Below are positions 23,061 through 34,342 of a stretch of 64,000 bases of DNA, piece by piece. This DNA comes from Parapristionchus giblindavisi (lineage: Eukaryota; Nematoda; Chromadorea; Rhabditida; Diplogasteridae). Every line of letters starts with the position of its first letter. Within the stretch, counting starts at the first letter, position 1. The stretch is taken from assembly GCA_943737045.1 (NCBI GenBank), contig CALSFV010000223.1, forward strand, positions 1,054,001 to 1,118,000, read 5' to 3'. The position numbers and the translations under genes are program-made. Under the pieces are notes generated by a model. The model did not search any database. It was not told where the DNA came from and worked only from the letters and a program-made list of their open reading frames with translations.

Positions 23061-23386
23061 ATTTACCCGAGTAACGTTATTTGGTGAGCGATTTGCCTGT
23101 ATTCTGGCAAACGTTAGCATGCATATAGGTAAATCGCTGGATTTTGGGCTACCATTTGCCGAATGTGGGCAAATCGTGTACACAAGTAGCGTAAGTTGGC
23201 AAATCTATTACCCATAATTGGGCAAGTTTGTATTTTGTGAAAAATTCCGAAAAAAAAACGGCTTTACAATAAGCTACACTTAAAGAATTGGGCCCACGAG
23301 ATTTGGAGTGCACTATTGACAAGAAGAACATGGGGCATAGGAAATGGCATTATGTTCTCTATTAGATATGAGCGAATGGGTGCATA

Positions 23387-23455
23387 GAGCGTGTAGCTCA
23401 GTGGTTAGTGGTTAGCGCTAGTAACCGCGCTACGTGGGTTCGATTCTCGTTTGCA
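23387..23455 (+). pseudogene. tRNA-like pseudogene
   Basis: Has an A box (TAGCTCAGTGGTTAG, with the D-loop GTGGTTAG doubled) and B box (GGGTTCGATTCTC), but the acceptor stem does not pair and the anticodon loop is eight bases. Not a working tRNA. Confidence 0.6.
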
Positions 23456-23841
23456 ATTTTCTTTATATGCATCCTTCAAATTCAAAAACTCGCGCCTTTC
23501 CCTGGGGGATCAATGAACTTTATGCTCGGATTACGACATTCCTGTTCACCTAAAATTTTAGAGAAAATTGTTTTTCTATACCGGGAGATGTGATCTACAG
23601 TTCTGCCTGGCCAGTTTAGTCACGAAAAAACTCGTGGGTCCCCTTCTTTAACAAATAATAAACATCATACTATAAACAACAACGATCAAATAAACCAATC
23701 CATCGATTTTGATATCAACCCTCGCTTATGGTTTCGCGGGATAAGCATAAGGATACTGTTCGTTATATTTGGCATGCAATAACTATGCCAAATATAACGC
23801 CTGCCTCATTGGCAATGCCATGCGTAAACAGCAAAAGGGGT

Positions 23842-23913
23842 TGCCCATGGCTGGAATCGAACCAGCGTCGCCACGGCCACAACGTGGAGTACTAACCACT
23901 ATACTACATGGGC
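23842..23913 (-). tRNA. tRNA-His (GTG), copy 1
   Basis: Reads GCCCATG TAGTATAGTGG... on the minus strand; acceptor GCCCATG/CATGGGC pairs perfectly; anticodon stem CCACG/CGTGG with loop TTGTGGC gives GTG; B box GGTTCGATTCC. Part of duplication unit 1. The encoded G-1 is added post-transcriptionally in most eukaryotes. Confidence 0.95.
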
Positions 23914-24516
23914 CGATAGCGAGTGCGCTAGGAGACAATCAAGTATGAGATAGAGTTATCATTACTCATTTATCACTCCGCAGATTTCAATGATCATTTC
24001 ATATGATTAAACCATCATAATGTCATGCACTCTACCGACCACAAATAATAAAAATTCAATAATTTAAAAAAAATCAATAGTCTGACATAATTGATTTCTT
24101 CTCTGATCCAACAATTTGCGATGAAACCATTAGCGCTCAAAGGTCAAAGATCAACCCTGTCATACTTCCGCCCCACTCACCACCAACTACACGTCGTCTA
24201 GCGCTGTTACAATGTCTTCGTACGCTGGCGCAGTGGTAAAACGGTGCTTGCTGAAACCAAAGAAGGTCGATATGATCTCTCCATCGATCAATTTTATTCA
24301 CCTGCATGATCTCAGCTAGTCTTCTACCTGAAAATTTTCAATATGACTGTCAAGCGTCTGTATGTTCTCAGTCATTCCTTCTTCTGTCAGTACGTCATCT
24401 TTCCTTAGAGAATAAAAAATATTCATGAAATGCCAGCCGCTGCGCGCTGCAACTGGGCGTAAAACTCAACCGGGCTGCACAGTATTGTAAAATTTAATTA
24501 TAAATTATATAGCTAA

Positions 24517-24947
24517 CAAGGGGATGGTCGCAACTGGTCCTGGCCATATGAGATGGCAATAACATGACTAGGATCAGTTTTCGATGCTGATTACGAATCC
24601 GTTTTCAGAAAGTGCCTAATCGACCTGATTTTCGAGAAAATCGGTATTTAAATTCGGAAATTCGTGTGGTTTCCTGCACTAGCCGTCCGGGTGGGCTGGT
24701 GAACTCATCTATAAACTCTCGTAGTTGTCTGGCTTTCATCACCGGATCTTTCCGATGCAATCCAGATAGTTTGTGAGGGAAATTACACGAATTTTCGAAT
24801 TAACAAGCCTAATTTCAATACCGATTTTCACGAAAATCAGGTCGATTAGGCACTTTCTGAAAACGGATTCGTAATCAGCATCGAAAACTGATCCTAGCCA
24901 TGTTATGCCATCTCATATGACCAGGACCAGTTGCGACCATCCCCTTG
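24517..24947. mobile_element. Harbinger-type fold-back MITE with readable empty site
   Basis: Inverted ends CAAGGGGATGG / CCATCCCCTTG, arms of about 140 bp. Flanked by TAA on both sides (24514-24516, 24948-24950). The sister duplication units lack it and read ATAGCTAAGACAAATTA with a single TAA near 31670 and 36896. A 3-bp TWA duplication is typical of PIF/Harbinger. Confidence 0.9.
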
Positions 24948-25068
24948 TAAGACAAATTACATTAAGATTATAAATTCTGGCCAGTGCTTCTCTTGTCACA
25001 GCACGAATATTAATGATAATAGCTCTTTATTCATTCAATTCGACAATAACTCAAATGTGATTGGTAAC

Positions 25069-25160
25069 GGATAAATCAATAAGTTTTATAGAAAATCGAT
25101 AAGTTTTTGAGAAAATCGATAAGTTTTAGGGAAAATCAATAACTTTAAAAGTTAGTCATA
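25069..25160. repeat. 20-bp AATCAATAAGTTTTAGGGAA minisatellite, 4 copies
   Basis: Four units here, about nine at 31795-31970 and five at 37018-37112, so copy number changed after duplication. Confidence 0.85.
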
Positions 25161-25309
25161 GATATGAATCATTCCTAATAAGTGATTGATAGATAGAAAG
25201 AGATCGGGAACGGAACAGGATTGGTTGGTATAGGAAAAACTTGAGTAAGTACTTAGAACTTAAGCTAACTGCTTGGTACTTAGCTTAAGTATTTACTTAG
25301 CTTAAGTAC

Positions 25310-27889
25310 TTATCGTTTAAGCATTAGGGAGGTTTCTCTGCTAAACGGGCATCCATCAACGATGGCTCTGTTAATCTTCGTCGCCTCCTCAAAGTAGATC
25401 GATTTGTCGCCGAATCGGAAGTCCGAATAGCAACCGACAAGGGAGAAGACGCCCAGTCTGAAATTCAGTTATGATCTTTGATCTTTGATCTTTTGAAAAC
25501 AAAGTGATCTTTGAACTTTGACGATAGATAAGTTATTATGCTTAATCTCAGTAGCTAAATGATCTTTCATCTTTTGAAAACAGAGCGATCTTTGAACTTT
25601 GACCATATAAGTTATTATGCTTAATCTCAGGAGCTAAATGATCTTTGATCTCTAACTACTCACTTCGTAGCCACATCCGTGTTGGGTCCTCCAATATACA
25701 CAGATTGACCGGCCAAAGCTCGTCGTCCCTCTACCGACAGTACGAGAGGAATCTCCGAGGATTGCTGAAAATGGAACGAATGAAATTTCAACTAAAGATT
25801 ATTGATTGAACATTAATTTTTGATTTATTGATTGTTTTGATATATCGATCGTCGATTATCCCATCGTTGAGATGGGCACGCAAATCGGCTTTGAGCTTGC
25901 ATTGAAACATATTGCCATTAACGTTTATAAACTAAATGTTCAAAAGTAAGAAAAGCAAATGAAATGACCCTCCTCTTCTTGCACACTCTCTCAACTTGAG
26001 TGGGCAGGGTCAAGTGCAACACCTTTTGTATAGAAGCCTACATCTTTGATCTTTGATCTTTCTCACCTCATCGATCGCAACAACCAATCTCGTCGACTCG
26101 ACGCTAATTGCGATCCTGTGCCATTGTCCATTACAAAGCTCGCCCTGAAAATTCACTTATTGATTTTTTTCTACAGATAAACTGTCTTGATTTTTGCTGT
26201 CAAGTACCCGAACTTGTTTAACTTCATCAACATAAATATCTCCTTTTCTGAATGGGAATGATCCCCTAGCAAGCCTCCGTAGGGAATTCTACCCTACTCC
26301 CTTACACATGAGACGGAATTTGACAGGGAATATTTCCTCAGTGTTACATATTAAAAAAAATTACCGCTTCTCTTTCAATGGGCACGTCTCGGAGATCGAT
26401 GCCCTCCGCCTTGTAGACGAGGGTGATGTAAATCTGGAAAAAAATAATGTATTGAATCAGAAAGATTGAGAATATATTTTCGGATAAAAATTTATTGTTC
26501 GTTTGTTGTTGTGATCACTGGTAAATAATGCAGAATAACAAAATTGTAATTGTAATTAAAAAAAAATTGTAAGTAAAATGAGAATGCTAATATAGAATAT
26601 GAATTCAGTTGCAGCCCAATGGTTGAATGCGCAGAAATAAATGACTTAGTATTTGTAGTTATGAAGAAAAAAAAGCGAATGGTTTGGGCTTGTGGCTGTG
26701 TGAAAAGAAAAAAAATAAAGATAAGAGACGAAGCCAAAATCTGCGGTACAATATTTCGGCACGTAGTTCTCGACTTTTTCGGTTCTATTCAATCCGCCAT
26801 ATTGTGAGAATAAGAATATTCAATACAGTACCTGTCCGGCTCTCATGATCGCAGTCAACCTCTTCTCATCAACCGTATTCGAGTTCAGCACCGCCAACAA
26901 CAGACCGTCCTGTTGCATGTTGCGGAAGTCGAACTGAATATTGATCTCCTCCGACGGATAGATGCCCTTTCGCGTCTTCGAAACGTCTGAAATCGATCGA
27001 TATCGTAACCGTAGCGACGGAAATCCTCCAACCCCTTTCTGTCATTCTTTTTAATGTTACTTATTATATGATGGAATAAAGAATAAGAATAATTGTAAGG
27101 TGATTATTTGAATTTGAAAATTGGCGCGAACCGAACGAAGCGTATCCGCCATCGTGTGCGTAGAGGGCTTTCGTAGTGGGAGGAGTACACGGGATGAGGT
27201 CCTGTAATTATTGATTTATTGATTATTAATTTATCATACACCATAAAGATGTTTCCACAAGTAAAAATACGATTATAATGAAGAAATTTGCACTCGGGGA
27301 AATAAAATTTGGTGTGTTTGGACTTGAGAACAATAGCGTGTTCTCAAGTGTCAATTATTGATTATTCATTATGGCTAATTTGTTCTCTGAAAAGCCTATT
27401 GGTCTCTAGCTCATGATGATGTTTTAGTAAACAAGACCTTAAAGGCCTTAATAACCTTAAAGGCACACCCCAAGCTAATTTTACTCTCCGCATTGGCAAT
27501 ACTCTCTCGCAGACAAAGAAAGCGAGAGAGTGTGGCCAGAGCGGAGAGTTTCAAATTAGCTAGGGGTGTGCCTTTAATGACCTTGTTAACGGATAAGTAG
27601 TATTAAGTACTAAGATTAAAGCTTGTCAAACCTTGCTATCTGCCTCTCCGAATCTCTGCACTTGTCCGTTCACCACAATCGATCTACAGTGTCAATTATT
27701 GATTATTCATTAAAAATCAGTTCTCGATAACGCCTATCGGTGTACCTACCGTATGCATCCGTTGAATCCGATCGGTAGATCGGGCTTGGTCTTTCGGTGC
27801 TTGGAGATGATTCCGCCAACGAACATTCGCTTGCGCATCACGCGGGGCGCGGGCGCGTTCTCCATCGTGGCCTCGAGTATTCCGTCGAC
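25310..27889 (-). CDS. Intact duplicate of the last eight laminin alpha exons
   Basis: Eight exons (27889-27750, 27683-27632, 27201-27132, 26986-26832, 26433-26365, 26144-26067, 25764-25664, 25457-25310) match laminin exons 40667-37275 one for one in length (813 nt, 271 codons with stop) and splice phase. They encode the end of LG4 (MFVGGIISKHRKTK) and all of LG5, ending LMLKR. I count about 18 base differences from the other copy; only two change the protein (Val/Ala near 27677 and Glu/Asp near 25397). No start codon or upstream exons belong to it, so it is either a non-coding fragment or a distal set of 3' exons that laminin exon 41188-41052 could splice to in phase 0. Confidence 0.65.
27461..27573. 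mobile_element. TTAA-flanked hairpin MITE (family 1)
   Basis: AGGCACACCCCAAGCTAATT...AATTAGCTAGGGGTGTGCCT between TTAA sites (27457-27460, 27574-27577). Inner arms CTCTCCGC and GCGGAGAG, then CTCTCTCG/CGAGAGAG. Other copies, more or less decayed: 14080, 17494, 28320, 33552, 40239, 45436, 50760, 52546, 54090, 55660, 56250, 60085, 62620. TTAA targets suggest piggyBac-type mobilisation. Confidence 0.8.
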
Positions 27890-28044
27890 CTGAAGGGGTT
27901 AAAGTTAAGGTAATCTAGGGTAAGTTATGGTCTCTTAAGTTAAGGTCACCTAAGGAAACGCTAAGAAAGGCACGTTTCGAGATCGGTAATGGTATGACAG
28001 AGAAACGTTAGAGCGAAAGAGAGAGAGAGATAGTACGCATTCAC

Positions 28045-28335
28045 GACGGATAAGGGGGATGCTAGAGTGGGGCATAAAGGGGGAGACTTCCCCCTAACGA
28101 ACGGAAGTCCGAGTTTCTTGCGGCTGTTGACGAAGCGCAGTGGACTGTGAAAGAGGAGATGAAAGAGAGGAGTGTAGAAGAGATCTGTTGAGTGATGAAT
28201 GATCGGACATGTGATGAGGATGTCGAAAGAACGACAAATATAGTAAATATAAATATAAATATATAGTTTACAGCCGAAATTGTATTGTTATATGGAGTAG
28301 GGCCGAAACGTTGTGTTAAAAAAACCCCGAGCTAA
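28045..28335. repeat. Duplication-unit start sequence, copy 2
   Basis: Same block as 21768-22030 and nearly identical to 33270-33565. It follows GAGAGATAGTACGCATTC, the point where unit 2 joins the end of unit 1. Confidence 0.85.
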
Positions 28336-28709
28336 TTTTACTCTCCACTCTGAAAAAAAAAACGCTCTCTCGTGGAAAAAGAAATCGAGAGAGCATTGCC
28401 AAAGTGGAGAGTTTAAAATTAGATATCAATCAATCAATTTATCATTTCAAGCAATAATTGCTAGATGAGGATGGGACGAAATGATGTATTCCACCAGTTG
28501 CCAATTGCTCGGTCCAGGTCGTCTCTCCATCGTGCTCTAGATATAGATATCTAGATAAATTAGATATATAAATTCTATTATAGTTGAGAAATAATGCCTA
28601 TTGACAAATGTATCAGTTTTCGCAATTATCGATTACTTGTAAATTCTAACTAAGCACCATTTCAAAGGGAATTATTTCAAAGGGTCTCTCACAAGTATTC
28701 ACTTGAGAT

Positions 28710-28781
28710 GAAACATCGGTGTAGCGGTTAGCACTCAGGACTCTGAATCCTGCGACGGGAGTTCAAATCTCCCCGGGACCT
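28710..28781 (+). pseudogene. tRNA-Gln (CTG) pseudogene, copy 2
   Basis: Bases from the D arm onward match the intact gene at 22206, including the CTG anticodon loop and 3' CGGGACC, but the 5' acceptor strand GGTCCCG is replaced by GAAACATC and cannot pair. Confidence 0.85.
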
Positions 28782-29085
28782 TTCTCTTTTGCGAACTTTT
28801 CCTGTGATTTTACTATTGATCCTATCAAGGAGTGGAGCTCCCAAATCTGGAACTTGTGGTGAGATTCTGGCTCTACAATTGATTGTCCATTTCAATTTAC
28901 TTCCTTTCTCTTTTTACACTTCCCAGCCGTGACACTGCCTCCGCCTCACCAAGTCGTCCAAATGGGGTATTAATGTTTTAGGGTTTTAAGGATAACTTGA
29001 TTTCTTTATTACCTAAATCGTAAAAAACAATGCGTTTTATGGAAGTAAGATTTGTAAGCAGCATTGGTTTTGCTACATTTCATGC

Positions 29086-29130
29086 ATAGGCATAGGCTTA
29101 GGCTTAGGCTTAGGCTTAGGCTTAGGCTTA
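29086..29130. repeat. Interstitial telomeric repeat (TTAGGC)n
   Basis: Two ATAGGC units followed by five perfect TTAGGC hexamers and a partial one. TTAGGC is the telomere repeat of most nematodes. Copy in the sister unit at 34316-34342. Confidence 0.92.
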
Positions 29131-29547
29131 AACTAGTATCTCTAATTAGTAAATAGTTTTGGTTTATGAAAAAAGTAGCAAGTCGTCTATATATCGGTAT
29201 ATCCGTCGGAATGAACATGCAATGGGATTGCTTGAATTGATATTATTTTGTATGTATTGATATTCCATAGCTAGATTGTCAAAGTGCGCAAGACATCGAT
29301 ATTTATGAAAATAGCGAAACAAGAATTTAACTGTGCTCCTCTGCAAATTTTGAAATGGGCTTCGTTCAAATTGCAAATTGCAAATTTTCCGGGAATCTTC
29401 TCACAAACATCAACACGGACGTGAACCCTACATATATTTAGCTTAAGTATTGCTAATGTTGCTTAAGTTAAGCTTAGGTCACTGACTTCTTTCCTTATCG
29501 GTCTAAGAACTCTTCATATTATTGCAAGGATCAAAGATCAAAGATCA

Positions 29548-29655
29548 ACATTGACCGGATCATCACGATTCTGCTTTCGTCTGGAGGTTTGCCAACGTGG
29601 TATAGCAGAATGCCATTCTCCTACTTTGTGAGAAAACCGAAAGCGAAACCACACA
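29548..29655 (-). pseudogene. Relic of laminin LG exon (44665-44776)
   Basis: CCGGATCATC, TTCTGCTTTCG, GAGGTTTGCCAAC, TAGCAGAATGCCATTCTC and CCGAAAGCGAAAC align with the functional exon, with a short internal deletion and a lost acceptor (CTGCAAAG became CCACACAG). The neighbouring 29395-29470 also matches 44265-44340, so a longer piece of this region was copied. Confidence 0.75.
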
Positions 29656-29708
29656 GATCAAAGATTAGACTACAAACAACAAATAATAAAAATTAAACTA
29701 TTATCTAA

Positions 29709-30790
29709 CACGGGTCTCCTGTAAAAGTGTAGCAAAAACGGCCGGTTCTGCCACAAGGAAAAATTTTTTGTCTCCGATTTCGATGAAAGTCGGTCAGTGG
29801 GTGTATTTGGGGGTCATGAGAAGGCCATGCCACTTGATTTGACCAAAATTACAAATTATCGATTTTTTTTATTCCGACTCCTTGCTGAACCTCCTCGAAC
29901 ATTCTCGTGTACAGTCCAAGGGCAAAATCCATCATGGACACTCTCTCGGGTCTAATCTTGTGTTCTCCTCGATCCCAATGACGCTCGAGGTTCCAGTGAC
30001 GGAGGAACGTGGCCGAGCATTTACTGCATACGAAAAGCGGATTCGGGCCAGCGTCGGAGACGGGCGCGGGAATTTAAAAAATAAAAACATTATTATCGTG
30101 CGAATGCAATATGGTCTCTGTTCAACACATGAAAGCCGTTAAAACACGAAATTGGAGCAGTTTTCCTTTGTTAACTCGAAAACGGCTTGATATAGCAACT
30201 TGGACAATAATACACTTTTCAATCTCCTTTTCGAGAGGATCATTTCTATTTTTTTTGAAAAGGTAATTGGACAACTATGAAGTGAGATACGATCAAAAAA
30301 CCGAAAATGTTAAAAAATCGACCAAGTCCATGAGCTATCTAGTAATCGACCCTGAGGGCCAAGAGATACGGGCAATGAACTAAATAGTGATATTGTGCGT
30401 GGTTTGAAGACATTATTTTTGAAATAATACGGATGATCTTACTTCCTTTCAAGAGAAAATTTTCGAGAACAAGTCACCTTTTTCTTTAAAAAATCAGCTT
30501 TTCGCGTCTTTCACCCTGAAAAGGACCTAGTAGCGAACGGGTCATAAACAACTTTCTGGAGAACACGGTTCGAATGACACTTTTCAGCTAGTTGTACGAT
30601 GAAAATGAACCGAGTTATGATCATTTTCAGGGTAGATCACAAAAAATCGATAATCTACAATTTTGGCCAAATCAAGCGGCTAGGCCTTCTCATGACCCCC
30701 AACCACACCCACTGACCGACTTTCATCGAAATCGGAGACAAAAAATTTTCCTAGTGGCAGGCGTTGCTACACTTTTACCGGAGATCCGTG
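29709..30790. mobile_element. Fold-back element, CACGGGTCTCC ends, copy in unit 2
   Basis: Arms of about 150 bp (CACGGGTCTCCTGTAAAAG and mirror CTTTTACCGGAGATCCGTG) around about 780 bp. TA dinucleotides adjoin both ends; unit 1 around 23670 lacks the element and reads ACTATAAACAAC. No transposase found. The arms read as convincing-looking short frames but are mirror sequence. Confidence 0.75.
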
Positions 30791-30919
30791 ATAAACAACA
30801 AAGATCCATATCGATTGTCACGTCTCATTTATGTTTCTTTGGATAAACAAAGTATACAAAACATAACGCCTGCCTGATTCGTAAACATTTTTTAACTTCT
30901 CGTAAACAGCAAAAGAAGT

Positions 30920-30991
30920 TGCCCATGGCTGGAATCGAACCAGCGTCGCCACGGCCACAACGTGGAGTACTAACCACTATACTACATGGGC
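30920..30991 (-). tRNA. tRNA-His (GTG), copy 2
   Basis: Same 72-nt sequence as 23842-23913; acceptor, anticodon and T stems intact. Confidence 0.95.
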
Positions 30992-31794
30992 CGATAGCGA
31001 AAGCTCTAGGAGAAAATAAAGTATGAAATAGAGTTAAGTGTCTTCATTACTCACTATCAATTAACACTGCTGATTGCGATGATTATTTCATACGAAACAA
31101 AAATATCATAATGACTACCGACCATGTCAGTAATATAAATACAGAAACTATAGAAAATCGATAATTTAATAAAATCTTCTTTAAAATCACTAGTATCACT
31201 AGTATACCACCATAACTGATTTCTTCTCCGATTCAAAAATTTTCGATGAAACCATTAGCGCTCAAAGATCAAAAGATCAACTGTGCCGTACTTCCGTCCC
31301 ACTCACCCCCTACACGTTGTCGAGCGCTACGACAATGTCTTCGTACGCTGGCGCATCGGCGACGCGAAAACGTTGTTTGCGTTGCGGAAACCAAAGAATG
31401 TCGATATGATCTAATCCATCGATCAATTTTTATTCACCTGCATGCTTTCTGCTAGGCTTCTGTCTGAAAATTTTCAATCTGACTGTCAAGCGTCTGTCAG
31501 TCTGTATGTTCTCAGTCATTCCTTCTTCTGTCAGTACGTCATCTTTCCTTAGAGAATAATATTCATGAAATGCCACGTTGAGTTTTACGCCCAGCCGCTG
31601 CGCGCTGCAACTGGGCGTAAAACTCAACCGGGCTGCACTGTACTGTAAAATTTAATTATAAATTATATAGCTAAGACAAATTAAATTAAGATTATAAATT
31701 CTGGCCAGTGCTTCTCTTGTTACAGCACGAATGTTAATGATAATAGCTCTTTATTCATTCAATTCGACAATAACTCAAACGAGAGGTAACGGAA

Positions 31795-31972
31795 AAATCA
31801 ATAAGTTTTAGAGAAAATCAATAAGTTTTATAGAAAATCAATAAGTTTTAGGGAAAATCAATAAGTTTTAGGGAAAATCAATAAGTTTTAGGGAAAATCA
31901 ATAAGTTTTAGGGAAAATCAATAAGTTTTAGGGAAAATCAATAAGTTTTAGGGAAAATCAATAACTTTAAAA
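31795..31972. repeat. 20-bp AATCAATAAGTTTTAGGGAA minisatellite, expanded
   Basis: About nine near-identical units, against four and five in the sister units. Confidence 0.9.
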
Positions 31973-32117
31973 GTTAGTCATAGATATGAATAATTCCTAA
32001 TAAGTGATTGATAGATAGAAAGAGATCGGGAACGGAACAGGATCGATTGGTCTAGGAAAATTTTGAGTAAGTACTTAGAACTTAAGCTAACTGCTTGGTA
32101 CTTAGCTTAAGTATTTA

Positions 32118-32478
32118 TGGCTCGTTAAAAAATAGTGGAAAACCGAAATCGGCGACTTTCCACCCGTTAAAAAAGTACCCGGAAAGTCGAAAATGGAAAC
32201 ACGAAATTTGAATTCGCGCGCGCGCAAAGTGGTGCGGGAATTCAAATTCCGACTTTCCGTCGTCCACTTTTAGAAGTTTAAATGGAAATTCAACTTCCTA
32301 CTCGCTAAACACATATACTCTGCGGAAATTCGCTGTCGGAAAGCCGGAATTTGAATTCCCGCACTACTTTGCGCGCGCGCGAATTCAAATCTCGTGTTTC
32401 CATTTTCGACTTTCCGGGTACTTTTTTAACGGGTGGAAAGTCGCCGATTTCGGTTTTCCACTATTTTTTAACGAGCCA
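32118..32478. mobile_element. Harbinger-type hairpin MITE that removed a laminin stop copy
   Basis: Perfect-looking arms of about 160 bp starting TGGCTCGTTAAAAAATAG, flanked by TTA (32115-32117, 32479-32481). Units 1 and 3 have the empty site GTATTTACTTAGC with one TTA. A 3-bp TTA duplication fits PIF/Harbinger. It lies just beyond the broken laminin terminal exon. Confidence 0.9.
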
Positions 32479-32495
32479 TTACTTAGCTTAAGTAC

Positions 32496-33113
32496 TTTTC
32501 GCTTAAGCATTAGGGAGGTTTCTCTACTAAACGGGCATCCATCAACGATGGCTCTATTAATCTTCGTCGCCTCCTCGAAGTAGATCGATTTGTCGCCGAA
32601 TCGGAAGTCCGAATAACAACCGACAAGGGAGAAGACGCCCAGTCTGAAAAACAGTAATGATCTTTGATCTTTGATCTTTTGAAAACAAAGTGATCTTTGA
32701 ACTTTGACGATAGATAAGTTATTATGCTTAATCTCAGTAGCTAAATTATCTTTCATCTTTTGAAAACAAAGTGATCTTTGAACTTTGACCATATAAGTTA
32801 TTATGCTTAATCTCAGGAGCTAAATGATCGTTGATCTCTAACTACTCACTTCGTAGCCACATCCGTGTTGGGTCCTCCAATATACACAGATTGACCGGCC
32901 AAAGCTCGTCGTCCCTCTACCGACAGTACGAGAGGAATCTCCGAGGATTGCTGAAAATGGACCGAATGAAATTTCAACTAAAGATTATTGATTGAACAAT
33001 AATTTTTGATTTTTTTTTCGGTGCTTGGAGATGATTCCGCCAACGAACATTCGCTTGCGCATCACGCGGGGCGCGGGCGCGTTCTCCATCGTGGCCTCGA
33101 GTATTCCGTCGAC
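32496..33113 (-). pseudogene. Broken laminin alpha 3' exons in unit 2
   Basis: Keeps the last two exons (32950-32850 and 32643-32496) and a truncated piece of the exon equivalent to 27889-27750 (33113 to about 33016); the five exons between are missing at the junction in a T run (33009-33018). The terminal TAA is changed to AAA, so the frame reads on into the adjacent hairpin element. Clearly non-functional as it stands. Confidence 0.88.
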
Positions 33114-33269
33114 CTGAAGGGGTTAAAGTAAGGTAATCTAGGGTAAGTTATGGTCTCTTAAGTTAAGGCCACCTAAGGAAACGCTAAGAAAGGCACAACG
33201 TTTCGAGATCGGTAATGGTATGACAGAGAAACGTTAGAGCGAAAGAGAGAGAGAGATAGTACGCATTCA
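33114..33269. other. Unit 2/unit 3 junction spacer
   Basis: Parallels 27890-28044 and the sequence after laminin exon 40667-40528 (40668-40820), including ACGTTTCGAGATCGGTAATGG and GAGAGAGAGATAGTACGCA. No gene. Confidence 0.7.
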
Positions 33270-33939
33270 GGACGGATAAGGGGGATGCTAGAGTGGGGCA
33301 TAAAGGGGAGACTTCCCCCTAACGAACGGAAGTCCGAGTTTCTTGCGGCTGTTGACGAAGCGCAGTGGACTGTGAAAGAGGAGATGAAAGAGAGGAGTGT
33401 AGAAGAGATCTGTTGAGTGATGAATGATCGGACATGTGATGAGGATGTCGAAAGAACGACAAATATAGTAAATATAAATATAAATATAAATATATAGTTT
33501 ACAGCCGAAATTGTATTGTTATATGGAGTAGGGCCGAAATGTTGTGTTAAAAAAACCCCGAGCTAATTTTACTCTCCACTCTGAAAAAAAAACGCTCTCT
33601 CGTGAAAAAAGAAATCGAGAGAGCATTGCCAAAGTGGAGAGTTTAAAATTAGATATCAATCAATCAATTTAACATTTCAAGCAATAATTGCTAGATGAGG
33701 ATGGGACGAAATGATGTATTCCACCAGTTGCCAATTGCTCGGTCCAGGTCGTCTCTCCATCCTGCTCTAGATATAGATATCTAGATAAATTAGATATATA
33801 AATTCTGTTATAGTTGAGAAATAATGCCTATTGACAAATGTATCAGTTTTCGCAATTATCGATTACTTGTAAATTCTGACTAAGCACCATTTCAAAGGGA
33901 ATTATTTCAAAGGGTCTCTCACAAGTATTCACTTGAGAT

Positions 33940-34011
33940 GAAACATCGGTGTAGCGGTTAGCACTCAGGACTCTGAATCCTGCGACGGGAGTTCAAATCT
34001 CCCCGGGACTT
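33940..34011 (+). pseudogene. tRNA-Gln (CTG) pseudogene, copy 3
   Basis: Same damaged 5' acceptor strand as the copy at 28710; additionally the 3' strand ends CGGGACT. Confidence 0.85.
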
Positions 34012-34315
34012 TTCTCTTTTGCGAACTTTTCCTGAGATTTTACTATTGATCCTATCAAGGAGTGGAGCTCCCAAATCTGGAACTTGTGGTGAGATTCTGG
34101 CTCTACAATTGATTGTCCATTTCAATTTACTTCCTTTCTCTTTTTACACTTCCCAGCCGTGACACTGCCTCCGCCTCACCAAGTCGCCCAAATGGGGTAT
34201 TAATGTTTTAGGGTTTTAAGGATAACTTGATTTCTTTATTACCTAAATCGTAAAAAACAATGCGTTTTATGGAAGTAAGATTTGTAAGCAGCATTGGTTT
34301 TGCTACATTTCATGC

Positions 34316-34342
34316 ATAGGCTTAGGCTTAGGCTTAGGCTTA
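34316..34342. repeat. Interstitial telomeric repeat, shorter copy
   Basis: One ATAGGC, three TTAGGC and a partial unit, at the site equivalent to 29086-29130. Confidence 0.9.

Larger units (their letters stand above)
28045..33016. repeat. Tandem segmental duplication, unit 2
   Basis: Runs parallel to 33270-37790 with a constant offset near 5,225 bp and almost no differences apart from a transposon insertion at 32118 and minisatellite length. Holds a tRNA-Gln pseudogene, telomeric repeats, a laminin exon relic, a 1.1-kb fold-back, tRNA-His and broken laminin 3' exons. Apart from those, 28336-32495 shows no gene. Confidence 0.9.

Noticed and set aside
29086..29130. A true chromosome end
   Set aside because: Only a few TTAGGC units, with unique and gene-bearing sequence on both sides.
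29882..30142. 86-aa frame, repeated at 35106-35366
   Set aside because: Lies in the interior of a fold-back element and is identical only because of the segmental duplication; no recognisable domain.
32385..32792. 135-aa frame on the minus strand
   Set aside because: It is the unit 2 laminin last exon with a lost stop reading into a hairpin element and back into an intron.
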